Shown: positions 10,259-18,696, counted from the stretch's first letter. The stretch: 47,275 nucleotides of DNA from Oscillospiraceae bacterium (GCA_022795735.1 JAAWHG010000018.1:1-47275), one strand, 5' to 3'. Notes: a model not told the origin generated them from the sequence alone. Made by a program: numbers and translations.

Positions 10259-10287
10259 TTGCTTTTTTCGCCTCTATCTGCTATTAT
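10259..10287 (+). promoter_or_regulatory. Promoter for tRNA-Ala
   Basis: TTGCTT (10259-10264), 17-bp spacer, TATTAT (10282-10287), 48 nt upstream of the mature tRNA 5' end. Confidence 0.6.
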
Positions 10288-10335
10288 AAGGGAGTCGCGA
10301 GGCTGTGGATGCGGATCGCGCGAGAATAGCGGCGT

Positions 10336-10411
10336 GGGGGTATAGCTCAGCTGGGAGAGCGCTTGACTGGCAGTCAAGAGGTCAGCGGTTCGATCCCGCT
10401 TATCTCCACCA
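10336..10411 (+). tRNA. tRNA-Ala (anticodon GGC)
   Basis: 76-nt cloverleaf: acceptor GGGGGTA/TATCTCC, D arm with AGCTCAGCTGGGAGAGC, anticodon stem CTTGA/TCAAG with loop CTGGCAG (anticodon GGC), T arm AGCGG TTCGATC CCGCT, and encoded ACCA. The body closely resembles bacterial tRNA-Ala(GGC). A terminator begins at its last base. Confidence 0.95.
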
Positions 10412-10449
10412 ACAACAGACCATAAGGCTTAGCCTTATGGTCTGTTGTT
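10411..10449. terminator. Bidirectional terminator between tRNA-Ala and ogt
   Basis: A 19-bp perfect inverted repeat (10411-10429 with 10431-10449) around a single base. It starts at the final A of the tRNA and its right arm reaches the ogt stop codon, so it can serve both convergent transcripts. Confidence 0.75.
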
Positions 10450-10957
10450 ATATGTATTCGGCGGGTCTGGCGCTTTCGAGGGCAAGCAGCGCCTGCTTTT
10501 TACCGATACCGCCTGCGTAGCCGGTCAGGCCGCCGTCAGAGCCGGTGACCCGGTGGCAGGGAACGAGAATGGAGATTTTATTACGGCCAACCGCCCCGCC
10601 GACCGCCTGTGCGGACATGTGGGGGAGACCTCTTTTTGCGGCGAGACGCTTTGCGATCTCGCCGTAAGTCGTTGTCCGCCCATAGGGGATGACGGATAGG
10701 ATTTCCCATACTTCCTTTTGAAAGGCGGTGCCTGTGATATGGAGCGGAACGGTAAAATTGGGCACCGCCCCCGAAAAATATAGATCAAGCCAACGCTTCG
10801 CCGTTTCAAAGAGGGGGATTTCTTTCGCGACGCAATCTTTGTCCAGTCCGAGGGCAAAATATTTTTGGCCTTCAAACCACAGGCCGGTCAGGCCGGTATC
10901 GTCCGCCGCCAAAAGAATACCGCCGAGGGGAGACGGATAGTGACTGGTGTACTGCAT
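10448..10957 (-). CDS. ogt: Methylated-DNA--[protein]-cysteine S-methyltransferase
   Basis: 169 residues. The C-terminal domain has GTAFQKEVWEILSVIPYGRTTTYGEIA, the helix-turn-helix around SAQAVGGAVGRN, and the active-site LVPCHRV with the acceptor cysteine at C134. It repairs O6-methylguanine by irreversible transfer of the alkyl group to that cysteine. The frame extends 63 nt upstream, but the ATG at 10957 has GGAGGAATT just before it and matches the usual MxYxSPLG start. Convergent with tRNA-Ala. Confidence 0.94.
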   Translation of the reverse strand: MQYTSHYPSPLGGILLAADDTGLTGLWFEGQKYFALGLDKDCVAKEIPLFETAKRWLDLYFSGAVPNFTVPLHITGTAFQKEVWEILSVIPYGRTTTYGEIAKRLAAKRGLPHMSAQAVGGAVGRNKISILVPCHRVTGSDGGLTGYAGGIGKKQALLALESARPAEYI

Positions 10958-11168
10958 GGTAATTCCTCCGGACCAAAATGCTGGCTGGCTCCATTGCTTT
11001 GACCACAGCCGCGGTGACATTATAGCATAAAATTTCGCGGCTGTGGCGCAAAACGCTTAAAATACGCAGGGGAGCGGGAAATGCAACCGCCGGTTGCGGA
11101 AGTTTCCGGCGCGGTTGATAGCGTGCCACGGGAATTTGCGGTATCCTGTTGACAAGGAGGTACAGTAG

Positions 11169-11624
11169 ATGCTGGCAGAAAAAATATACACGCTCAGGCG
11201 GAAGCAGGGGCTGTCGCAGGAACAGCTTGCGGAAAAAATTGGAGTTTCCAGACAGGCGGTATCCAAGTGGGAGGGGGGCCTGTCGACGCCGGAATTGGAT
11301 AAACTCAAAGCGCTGAGTGAATGTTTTCAAATTACATTGGATGAGCTTACCGGAAACCATGCGGTCAACCCTTCCGACGGCACGATGGGGGAGCGCAAGG
11401 AGCCGGCATCCCGCAAAACAGGGGAAAGCAAAATTGGCGTTTGCCTCTGTTTCACCGGCGCGGTTTGTCTTGCTGTGTTTGGCCTGCTGACCATGATACA
11501 TCCCCCGGCTGCCAGCCGGATCAGTGAATCGTCAATGGTTACTTTGGATGGGATGGGAATACTCATTGCTTTGTTTGTGCTGCTGATGGTATTGGGAATT
11601 GTTTTGATTTTTAGAAGGAAATAA
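11169..11624 (+). CDS. XRE-family regulator with two C-terminal membrane helices
   Basis: 151 residues. Residues ~5-58 form a Cro/C1-type HTH (IYTLRRKQGLSQEQLAEKIGVSRQAVSKWE), a common Firmicutes type. After a polar linker two hydrophobic segments follow (about 90-108 and 127-147), so the regulator is probably membrane-tethered. AAGGAGG lies 7 nt before the ATG. A small two-helix membrane protein gene follows 19 nt later, and the pair probably forms an operon. Targets unknown. Confidence 0.8.
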   Translation: MLAEKIYTLRRKQGLSQEQLAEKIGVSRQAVSKWEGGLSTPELDKLKALSECFQITLDELTGNHAVNPSDGTMGERKEPASRKTGESKIGVCLCFTGAVCLAVFGLLTMIHPPAASRISESSMVTLDGMGILIALFVLLMVLGIVLIFRRK

Positions 11625-11643
11625 GTTTGGGGAGGGATTTGCC

Positions 11644-11880
11644 ATGAAAAAGTATAGACGCCTGGGCTGGCTGTTTGCGGTTTCCGCGATTTTGCTTTCG
11701 GATGTCATGTGCGCTGCGGTTGCGTATCATTACTGCGCGCTTCAGTGGGGCGGGCGGTACGCGGGATACAGCGCCCCGCCTGACGTTGCCTTTGTGCTGT
11801 GTATCCCATATGGGGTGGGAATCGTCATCTGTGCGGTGACCGCTTGGCTTTTCGGCAAAAAGTATCAAAAATCTTTGTAA
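11644..11880 (+). CDS. Small two-helix membrane protein, unknown
   Basis: 78 residues with helices at about 8-29 (LGWLFAVSAILLSDVMCAAV) and 49-69 (VAFVLCIPYGVGIVICAV), a short polar middle and a basic C-terminus. A GGGGAGG ribosome site precedes the ATG at 11644. It sits 19 nt after the membrane-tethered XRE gene and probably shares its transcript; a partner or target role is only inference. Confidence 0.65.
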   Translation: MKKYRRLGWLFAVSAILLSDVMCAAVAYHYCALQWGGRYAGYSAPPDVAFVLCIPYGVGIVICAVTAWLFGKKYQKSL

Positions 11881-11900
11881 ATTTAGATGGATAGAATGAC

Positions 11901-11936
11901 TGCGGCCCGCTGGAAGGTTTCTTCCGGCGGGCCGCA
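11901..11936. terminator. Bidirectional terminator
   Basis: A 10-bp perfect outer stem (TGCGGCCCGC with GCGGGCCGCA) continues through one mismatch into a GGAAG/CTTCC inner stem with a GTTT loop. It lies between the convergent ends of the small membrane gene and the hydrophobic-protein gene. Confidence 0.7.
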
Positions 11937-11945
11937 GCGGCTGTC

Positions 11946-12353
11946 TTATTTCCGTTTCAGTACCAGATAACTGCTGTTTTTCTCCACGATCTTATACCGG
12001 TCCCGCAGGGTGTTCAGTACGCCAATTCCGCCCGCCGCTATGCCGATGGCAAGGGCGGGACCCACGGCGGAGCCGAGGGTTGTGGCGGCTACCGCTGTAG
12101 CGGCCATTCCGCCCGTAAAGGTAAGCGCGCCGCCGGCTCCGCCCGCGGGCGCGGTCATGACCGCCACCTCGGGCGTGGCGATGTAGCAGGTGATTGCCAC
12201 GGTCAGGGAGGCGGCGGCAAATCCCCAGGCCGCTTTGCCGACAATCTTGATGGCGAGGACTTTGTTTTTAAAATCACCGACTACCATGATAGAATCCCGT
12301 TGGTCCTTGATCGCTCTGTCTAATTCCTGCGCGGTTGTACAGATTGCATTCAT
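11946..12353 (-). CDS. Gly/Ala-rich hydrophobic protein, unknown
   Basis: 135 residues. A charged N-terminal 50 residues (MNAICTTAQELDRAIKDQRD...) is followed by about 65 residues made almost wholly of G, A, T, V, I and P, with repeated small-xxx-small spacing like a glycine zipper. The end is basic (RDRYKIVEKNSSYLVLKRK). It could insert into or coat membranes. I recognise no family; a bacteriocin- or toxin-like role is possible but unsupported. AGGAGA lies 9 nt before the ATG at 12353. Convergent with the XRE/membrane pair. Confidence 0.6.
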   Translation of the reverse strand: MNAICTTAQELDRAIKDQRDSIMVVGDFKNKVLAIKIVGKAAWGFAAASLTVAITCYIATPEVAVMTAPAGGAGGALTFTGGMAATAVAATTLGSAVGPALAIGIAAGGIGVLNTLRDRYKIVEKNSSYLVLKRK

Positions 12354-12629
12354 TTCAATTTTCTCCTTTGTGACAAATTTTTAGTCAAGATACGGTGAAA
12401 AGCGATTGAATGTGTGGGGACTGCGGGGCAACCCTGTTTTGAAATACGGGTGCGGTGGGTGTTACACAGCCATAGGCAACATCCTCTCCATTTTTGTTCC
12501 GGCGCGCGGTGCGATACGCATCCCTCGCGAAGCGTATCCCCGCTGGAATTGGCCTTATCTTACCACGCGGGGCGGCGGCAGTCAATGATTTTAGAATTTT
12601 GATTTTAGAATCATTTTTATGATTTTTTA

Positions 12630-12668
12630 TTGATATATTTGATTCTATATTGTATAGTGATATAGAAT
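12630..12668 (+). promoter_or_regulatory. Promoter with palindromic operator for the 378-aa HTH protein
   Basis: TTGATA (12630-12635), 17-bp spacer, TATAGT (12653-12658). A perfect 9-bp inverted repeat, ATTCTATAT/ATATAGAAT (12642-12650, 12660-12668), brackets the -10, the usual place for a repressor site, so autoregulation is likely. The rest of the 12354-12687 gap is AT-rich on its right side and holds a GATACGC/GCGTATC hairpin near 12511-12536; no gene was seen there. Confidence 0.6.
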
Positions 12669-12687
12669 ACGAAAGGAGGGCAAAGAC

Positions 12688-13824
12688 ATGGGCAGACAAC
12701 CGCAAGATAAGGAAGGCAAGGTACCGGAAATTCTCGCGGAGGATACAACCTACCGCTTTTACAGCGCGGTGTCCAAACGGATTCGGGACGCAATCGAACA
12801 ATCCGGCATGAGCCAGCGGGAGATTGTGGCCGCGATGGAGGGCATGGGGCTGGCGGTGAACCAGGGCTCGATTTCCAAGCTTCAGGATTACAAGGCCAGG
12901 GACGGCAACAAACGCGCGCCAACCCTCTCGTTCATCCATATCGTTTACCTCTGCAAGGTCCTGAACCTGAATCTGGAGGATATTGCCGGCATCAGCGGCG
13001 ACCCGATGGAAGAGCGCGGCATCATTCCGTCGGACGCCGCCTATGATGAAAAATCCCGGGCGTTGGTGTTTGACCCGGACAAGCTGGAGTTTTCCGGCTA
13101 TCTGTCCGACGAACCGTTCTATTGCTATTTTTACCCCACCATTTCCAGCGAGCATTCCCTCCTGTGCGGCCGGCTCCGCTTTACCAAAAACAAGGCCCGC
13201 CAGCGCTGCGACGCGTTTCTGGAGATCGAGGCCAGGCAGCGCCGCGACGCCGACGGGGAGGCGGTCAAAAAACTGTACCGGGGAACGTTGATTGTTTCCA
13301 TACCCCAGCGGTCGTGCTATTGCATTTTGTCCAATCTGGAATATGGGGAAATCTGCATGCTTAACTTTCACCACCGGTATTTCCTCACCCAGCACAGCTT
13401 GCAGTGCCGTCTGGCCTGCGCCATCACCACTTCGGCGGGGGAGAACCGGCGGCCTACGGTGCATCGTATGCTGATTACCAAGAACGCGCTGTCGGATGCC
13501 GATTTGAAAATCCTGAAGCCGCAGATGCGCCTGAACACCAGGAAGATCATTCTGCCGAAGGAGGAGGTGGACCGCCTGATTCAGGCCGGGGAACTGCCCG
13601 AACAGGTGGCCGCCCTCTTTCGCGAGGGCGGGCCGGTTGCGCCCATGCCCTACTATGCCTTTGACGAGTCCAGGATTCAGGGCATGGAGATTGAGACAAT
13701 GGACCGCATTCGGGCGATTTCCCGCCTGCGTGACGCTTCGGCAGCGCCTACTTACTGTAAGTCCAGCGCCAAGGCGGACGAGCTGATTTTTAAGTACCTA
13801 AACCAAATGTCCAAGGCAAATTAA
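12688..13824 (+). CDS. HTH protein with long uncharacterised C-terminal domain
   Basis: 378 residues. Residues ~25-95 resemble a variant XRE helix-turn-helix (AVSKRIRDAIEQSGMSQREIV...NQGSISKLQDYK...IVYLCKVLNLNLEDIAG). The remaining ~270 residues mix alpha and beta with clustered Cys and aromatic residues (FYCYFYPTISS, IPQRSCYCILSN) and match nothing I know; they may bind a ligand. The ATG at 12688 follows AAAGGAGGG. The gene has its own promoter with a palindromic operator and is convergent with the hybrid kinase gene. The call as a regulator rests on the HTH only. Confidence 0.65.
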   Translation: MGRQPQDKEGKVPEILAEDTTYRFYSAVSKRIRDAIEQSGMSQREIVAAMEGMGLAVNQGSISKLQDYKARDGNKRAPTLSFIHIVYLCKVLNLNLEDIAGISGDPMEERGIIPSDAAYDEKSRALVFDPDKLEFSGYLSDEPFYCYFYPTISSEHSLLCGRLRFTKNKARQRCDAFLEIEARQRRDADGEAVKKLYRGTLIVSIPQRSCYCILSNLEYGEICMLNFHHRYFLTQHSLQCRLACAITTSAGENRRPTVHRMLITKNALSDADLKILKPQMRLNTRKIILPKEEVDRLIQAGELPEQVAALFREGGPVAPMPYYAFDESRIQGMEIETMDRIRAISRLRDASAAPTYCKSSAKADELIFKYLNQMSKAN

Positions 13825-13846
13825 GAACCATACGCCAGCGCGCAAA

Positions 13847-13878
13847 AAAGGACCCGGGGATGGCGCCCCAGGTCCTTT
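13847..13878. terminator. Bidirectional terminator
   Basis: AAAGGACC/GGTCCTTT stem extended by GGGG/CCCC after one mismatch, loop of 6 nt. An A-run on the left and TTTCG on the right suit both convergent genes. Confidence 0.7.
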
Positions 13879-13897
13879 CGTTTGGCGGAAGAAGGTA

Positions 13898-16800
13898 TCA
13901 ATTCAAGTATTTTCCCAAAATATCCAGGAACAAGCCCATGTCCAGCGGTTTGGCGATGTGGGCGTTCATGCCGTTCTTGAGGGCCGCTTCCTTGTCTTCT
14001 TCCATGGCGTTGGCCGTCATGGCGATGATGGGAAGGGACTTGACGTCCCCGCGCGGGAGGGCGCGGATGGTGCGGGTGGCCTCGTAACCGTCCATGACCG
14101 GCATCTGGACGTCCATCAGAACGGCGTCGTAGTAGTGCTCCGCCGAAGCGCGGACCATATCGACGGCGTCGGTTCCGTCCGGCGCGCATTCCACCATGAA
14201 GCCGGTCTCCTCCAGAATCACTTCGGCGATCTCCCGGTTGAGCTCGTTGTCCTCCACCAGCAGGACCCGCTTGCCGCTGAAATCGGCCTGGGTCCACGGG
14301 GCCGGTTCCTGCCGCTCAGACAGATTGTTTGCCGCCAGCAGCACCGATTTCAGGTCGGACATGAACAGCGGCTTGGCACAGAAGCCAGTCACGCCCGCGT
14401 TCATGGCGTCCTCCTCGATATCGGTCCAGTCATAGGCGGTCAGGATGATGATGGGGGTGTCCTGGCCGATGGCGGCGCGGATGCGCCGGGCCGTCTCAAT
14501 GCCGCTCATCTCGGGCATCTGCCAATCGATGATGTAGGTGTGATAGGAGTCCCCCTCGTTGCGGGCGCTCTTGGCCCGGTGTACCGCTTCGCGGCCGGAG
14601 GCCGTCCACTCCGAGCGCATTCCAATCTGCTTGAGCATTTGGGCTACGCTTTCGCAGCTATCGCAGTCGTCGTCCACGACCAGGGCGCGCAGCCCCTCCA
14701 ATTCTTTGATCTGGGCGGCGTTTTTCTCCACGTTTTGCAGCTTGAGGCTCAGCTCGACCCGGAACTCGCTGCCCTTGCCCTTCTCACTGGTGACGGTGAT
14801 TTCGCCGCCCATCATCTCCACGATGTTTTTGGTGATGGCCATGCCCAAGCCGGTGCCCTGAATGCCGGTCTTGGTGGTGCTGGCCTCCCGCTCAAAGGGC
14901 TCGAAGATGTGTTTGACAAACTCCTGCGACATGCCAATTCCGTTGTCCTTGACGATAAAGACATAGTCTCCGTAGCCGCGGTGGAAGGTCGTCTGCTGCC
15001 GGATGCGGAAGCTCACCGCGCCGCCCGCCGGGGTGTATTTCACGGCGTTGCTCAGGAGGTTGACAAAGACCTGGCTCAGCTTGAGCGAGTCGGCGATCAC
15101 GTCCTCGTTGTTGACGTCGAAGGTGTCGATGAACAGCTCCAACTGTTTGGCCTTGACCTGCGGCTGAATGATGTTGACCAGATTGTGGATCAGCTCGGAG
15201 ATGTTGCACTCCTGCTCCTGAATCTGCACCTTGCCGCTCTCAATGCGGCTCATGTCCAGAATGTCGTTGATGAGGCTGAGCAGATGGTTGCTGGAGGCCA
15301 GCACCTTTTGCAGGCAGTCCTGCACCTGGGAGGTGTTGTTGATGTGGCTGACCGCGATGGTGGTAAACCCAATGATGGCGTTCATGGGGGTGCGGATGTC
15401 GTGGGACATGTTGGAGAGGAAGGTGGTTTTCGCGTTGTTGGCGTGCTGGGCCTGCATCAGGGCCTCCTGGAGGGCCTGGGTCTGCTCGCGCTGCTTCTGT
15501 ACCTGGGCGGTGATGTCCTTGGACACCACCATGACCATGATATCCCCGGTCCGGCTGTCCGGCGTCATGATGAAGGACTGACGGATGCATATCTGCTGCG
15601 TATCAGAGAGACGGCTCCAGTAGTCCGCCGTAACTTCGGCCTCACCTTGCTCAAAACGTTCCCGCAAGCGGTCGAGATTGACGGTGGCGGAATACTCCTC
15701 AATGGACTCTTCCAATACACGGGATTTCCATTCTTCAAAGCATGCCGAGGCAGGGCAGGGGGCGGTCAGACCGATCCGCTCCAACAGAGAAAACTGCTGT
15801 CCGTCAAATACGCAAATGATGTCCTGTTCGATGGTATTCTGGGTCAGATTAAACTCAAATGTACAGAAGGAGGAGGTGGTGATGGCGATGCGGTATTGAC
15901 GTTCTTTGCGGTTTGCATTATCAATAAACGCCTGGGTCCGCAGCTCCTTTTCCTTGAGCTCCGTGACATTCTGCCGGAGGAATAGCACCTTGCTGGCGCG
16001 GCCATTCCGCCGCTCGAGGCAGATAATGTTGATGTGCTCCCAGACGATGCTGGAGGTCCAGTTCAGCTTATACTCATACTGAATATTGATGCAGTCCGAT
16101 AAATTCTGGATAATCGCCTCGCGGGTGAGTTCCTTCGCGAAGTGCTGCCGGTCGGCTTCGTCCACCAGGAAATCGGCCAGGTAACTGGCAAAATCCTCAT
16201 ACTGACCGGCGCTTTTAAAATTGGTTCGCTCGGGCACCGTCCCGGCCAGGAAACGATAGGTCCCCTTGTCCAGGTCGGCCAGAATAAAGCGGGAAAACAA
16301 AGTGGTAACGCCGCTGATGACATAGCCCTTCTCCTGGTTTTCCCGTTCCAGCCGGTGGCGTTCCCGGGTGCTCTGGACGATCAGGAAGAGGATGTAGACG
16401 GCAAAGAGCGCGATGAGAATGGCCTGTAAAACCATACCGGTGGCGTTGGCGTTGCGGATCATGGTCTGGGTCACGCTCTGGGGGAATGCCTGAATGAGGA
16501 AATAGTCGGTGTCGGGCACCTGTATGGCGCACAGGTTGTCGGTCAGGCTGCCCGGCGCGCAGGAGAAGCTTCCCTCCTTCGTTTCACCCCGGAGCACCGA
16601 CCAAAGCTGCGCGGCGGTGTTGGCGTCAACCACACCTTTCTCCAGCAGGGCGTCGGGCAGGACGTCGGACTGAACGGTACCGGAGGAGGAGGCAATGACC
16701 TCGCCGGAATGGGTGCAGAGGAAAATTTCGGCCTCTTCGCCAAAATAGGTGGTTTCCAAGGTGTTCTGGAGATAGCTTCCGGCCCGGTACAGCCCCAGCA

Positions 16801-17290
16801 GCACGCCGCCGACCTGATCGCCGTCCTTGACGGGGGCGTAAAAGACCATGGTTGTCTTGCCGGTGAGGCGGGAGTCAAATATAATGCTGCCGCCGCTCTC
16901 GCCCCGCATACCGGCCGTAAAGTAGTCTCTGTCTGCGCTGTCGGTATATACCCCGTCGGCGGTGATATTCACGCCGTCAGCGTTGACGAAGCAGATGGCG
17001 TCGAAGTACGCGTTTTCTTCCAGCCCCTTGAGGGTGTCAGTGTTGATCTCCGATGTATCCATGGTCAAGCCGAGGAGATAGGCGTAATTGTACACACGCC
17101 GCCGGGCGTTGATAAATTCGTTTCCAAGACTCTGCGCGGCTTGGCGGGCGGCGTCGGTGGCGTAATTTAGGTTTTGCGTTTCGATTCGCTTGCTGTTCGA
17201 GATGGAGTACCAGCGGAACAACAGAATGATAGCCACCAACAAAATGGAAATAAATATAATATTTTGCCAGGTTTTTTTCGTTGAGTGCAT
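13898..17290 (-). CDS. Hybrid sensor histidine kinase with two receiver domains
   Basis: 1130 residues. TM helix ~11-31; a Cache-like extracellular sensor to ~280; TM helix ~285-306; two PAS-like segments (~320-450 and ~460-595); HisKA with TTFLSNMSHDIRTPMNAI (H630); HATPase_c with N box FVNLLSNAVKYTP, DNGIGM and GTGLGM; receiver 1 with IIDWQMPEMSG (D922); receiver 2 with LMDVQMPVMDG (D1060). No HPt or DNA-binding output is present, so phosphate must pass to a partner elsewhere, or the protein acts by protein contact. The start is ATG at 17290 preceded by a G-rich stretch; an in-frame TTG at 17317 is less likely. No response regulator is adjacent. The ligand is unknown. Confidence 0.9.
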   Translation of the reverse strand: MHSTKKTWQNIIFISILLVAIILLFRWYSISNSKRIETQNLNYATDAARQAAQSLGNEFINARRRVYNYAYLLGLTMDTSEINTDTLKGLEENAYFDAICFVNADGVNITADGVYTDSADRDYFTAGMRGESGGSIIFDSRLTGKTTMVFYAPVKDGDQVGGVLLGLYRAGSYLQNTLETTYFGEEAEIFLCTHSGEVIASSSGTVQSDVLPDALLEKGVVDANTAAQLWSVLRGETKEGSFSCAPGSLTDNLCAIQVPDTDYFLIQAFPQSVTQTMIRNANATGMVLQAILIALFAVYILFLIVQSTRERHRLERENQEKGYVISGVTTLFSRFILADLDKGTYRFLAGTVPERTNFKSAGQYEDFASYLADFLVDEADRQHFAKELTREAIIQNLSDCINIQYEYKLNWTSSIVWEHINIICLERRNGRASKVLFLRQNVTELKEKELRTQAFIDNANRKERQYRIAITTSSFCTFEFNLTQNTIEQDIICVFDGQQFSLLERIGLTAPCPASACFEEWKSRVLEESIEEYSATVNLDRLRERFEQGEAEVTADYWSRLSDTQQICIRQSFIMTPDSRTGDIMVMVVSKDITAQVQKQREQTQALQEALMQAQHANNAKTTFLSNMSHDIRTPMNAIIGFTTIAVSHINNTSQVQDCLQKVLASSNHLLSLINDILDMSRIESGKVQIQEQECNISELIHNLVNIIQPQVKAKQLELFIDTFDVNNEDVIADSLKLSQVFVNLLSNAVKYTPAGGAVSFRIRQQTTFHRGYGDYVFIVKDNGIGMSQEFVKHIFEPFEREASTTKTGIQGTGLGMAITKNIVEMMGGEITVTSEKGKGSEFRVELSLKLQNVEKNAAQIKELEGLRALVVDDDCDSCESVAQMLKQIGMRSEWTASGREAVHRAKSARNEGDSYHTYIIDWQMPEMSGIETARRIRAAIGQDTPIIILTAYDWTDIEEDAMNAGVTGFCAKPLFMSDLKSVLLAANNLSERQEPAPWTQADFSGKRVLLVEDNELNREIAEVILEETGFMVECAPDGTDAVDMVRASAEHYYDAVLMDVQMPVMDGYEATRTIRALPRGDVKSLPIIAMTANAMEEDKEAALKNGMNAHIAKPLDMGLFLDILGKYLN

Positions 17291-17596
17291 GAGCCACAGC
17301 CCCCCCCAGTAAAACAATTATCAATACACGAATCCATCTTACCACATTTCCCCCAAAATGTACAGAGCGTTTTACCGGGGGAAACCCGATCAAAATGGAA
17401 AAAAAGAAAAGCTGAGGCAAAGCGCCCCGCTCATCCCGTCTGCACGCCGTATAGGAGGCCGCCGCGTCCAAACGCGCCCCCGTCCCCTCCGCCGCGAATC
17501 CAGCGAAGCGAATCGCGGCGGAAAGCGAAGAAATTCCCATCATAGCGCAGTTTTCGCCGGGAGGCGGAAACGGAGCGGTGATGGGAATTTCTGAGC
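17291..17596. other. 306-bp intergenic region with two inverted repeats
   Basis: No gene is seen. It holds a 9-bp hairpin CCGCCGCGA/TCGCGGCGG (17489-17497, 17513-17521), and a perfect 14-bp inverted repeat AGAAATTCCCATCA/TGATGGGAATTTCT (17529-17542, 17579-17592) around 36 bp that ends 4 nt beyond the tRNA-Gln 3' end. The larger repeat is probably the tRNA terminator. The left part must contain the kinase promoter, but no convincing -35/-10 pair was found. Confidence 0.5.
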
Positions 17597-17670
17597 TGGC
17601 AGCGGGTGAAGGATTCGAACCCTCACAAACGGAGTCAGAGTCCGGTGTGCTACCTTTACACAAACCCGCT
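17597..17670 (-). tRNA. tRNA-Gln (anticodon CTG)
   Basis: On the minus strand: perfect acceptor AGCGGGT/ACCCGCT, discriminator G and encoded CCA; D arm GTGT/GCAC with an AAAGGTA loop; anticodon arm CCGGA-CTCTGAC-TCCGT with anticodon CTG; T loop TTCGAAT. The outermost anticodon-stem pair is a mismatch (C-T). Confidence 0.9.
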
Positions 17671-17764
17671 GTATGCGCTCATCGAAGCGCATATATATTA
17701 TATGGAAAAATTCAAAAATGTCAAGGGGGTTTTCAAAAAAATTTCCCCTCTTTTTTTTGACGCC

Positions 17765-18628
17765 CTACACCGCGACCGAGATAGCGGCCGCCAGGGCCCC
17801 GTAACCGATGTGGCAAGAGACGCTCAGCGACAGCGGGTCCATGTGGAAGGTCTGGCCGGGGAACGCCTCCGCCAGCTCGCGCTTCCAGTCCTCGGCCTCC
17901 TCCGGGTTGCCCGAGTAGGCGATGTCCAGCCGAACCGTGCCGGCGGCCCATTCCTGGGCGAACCGGGCGTCCAAATCTTTGCGCAGGGCGTCGATCATGG
18001 TCTTCCGGGCGGCCTTTTTGCCCCGGACCTTGGCGTAGGCGTCCAGCTTTTCGCCCTGAATCTGCAAGACCGGCTTCAGCCCCAGGACGGTGCCGATGGC
18101 CGCCGCCGCGGGGGTGATGCGCCCGCCCTTTTTCAGATACTTCAAGGTTTCGAGACAGATATAGATGCTCGACTCAAACTTCCGCCGTTCCAGCTCCTCA
18201 CGGATTTCGGCGGCGGTCTTGCCCTGCCCGGCCAGTTGGATGGCGTCGAGCACGGAGCGGCGCTGGGTGATGGAGATGCGCTGGTTGTTCACCACCTGGA
18301 CCCGCCCGCCGTAGTCGTCCGCCAGCATGAGCGCCGACTGGCAGGAACTGCTGAGGCCGCTGGACATGGGGATGTGTACAATCTCGTCATGATCGGCCAG
18401 CAGCTTGTCCCAGAGCGCGGTCACGTCCCCCAGCGCGGGCTGGGAGGTGGAGATATCGGCGTCTCGCTCTAGATATTCGTAAAACGCCTCCTGAGACAGC
18501 GTGATGTCCTCCAGGAACAGCGCGCCGTCAATATAGAAGGGCATGGGCAGCACACTGATTCCCAATTCCTTCCCGGCGGCCTGGTTGATTCCGCTGTTGC
18601 TGTCGGTCACAATCGCGATTCGCGCCAT
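17765..18628 (-). CDS. DegV family protein (fatty-acid binding)
   Basis: 287 residues, full length for DegV. Visible family marks are IVTDSNSGI at the N-terminus, ISTSQPALGDV, HIPMSSGLSSS near residue 90, LETLKYLKKGGRI near 165, and a short C-terminal SCHIGYGALAAA. DegV/FakB-type proteins hold a fatty acid in a deep pocket; FakB presents it to the FakA kinase. Whether this one works with FakA cannot be told, as no fakA is in view. ATG at 18628 follows GAAGGGA, with its own promoter upstream. Confidence 0.92.
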   Translation of the reverse strand: MARIAIVTDSNSGINQAAGKELGISVLPMPFYIDGALFLEDITLSQEAFYEYLERDADISTSQPALGDVTALWDKLLADHDEIVHIPMSSGLSSSCQSALMLADDYGGRVQVVNNQRISITQRRSVLDAIQLAGQGKTAAEIREELERRKFESSIYICLETLKYLKKGGRITPAAAAIGTVLGLKPVLQIQGEKLDAYAKVRGKKAARKTMIDALRKDLDARFAQEWAAGTVRLDIAYSGNPEEAEDWKRELAEAFPGQTFHMDPLSLSVSCHIGYGALAAAISVAV

Positions 18629-18663
18629 TGGAAATCCCTTCCTTCTTTATGGTTAGCTGGTAT

Positions 18664-18692
18664 AGTATAGCGGAACGGACATTAAATTGCAA
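18664..18692 (-). promoter_or_regulatory. Promoter for degV
   Basis: On the minus strand: TTGCAA (18692-18687), 17-bp spacer, TATACT (18669-18664), 35 nt before the degV ATG. Confidence 0.65.
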
Positions 18693-18696
18693 CCCT

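Noticed and set aside
12406-12588. 60-codon ORF upstream of the 378-aa HTH gene
   Set aside because: No ribosome site, no family resemblance and odd composition; it covers a hairpin-bearing intergenic region.
13958-15985. 675-codon open frame opposite the hybrid kinase
   Set aside because: Antisense to well-conserved kinase motifs; His/Asp/Val-rich with no domain.
17529-17592. Perfect 14-bp inverted repeat as a second inverton
   Set aside because: The 36-bp interior has no promoter, there is no recombinase beside it, and it lies at the tRNA-Gln 3' end, where a terminator is expected.
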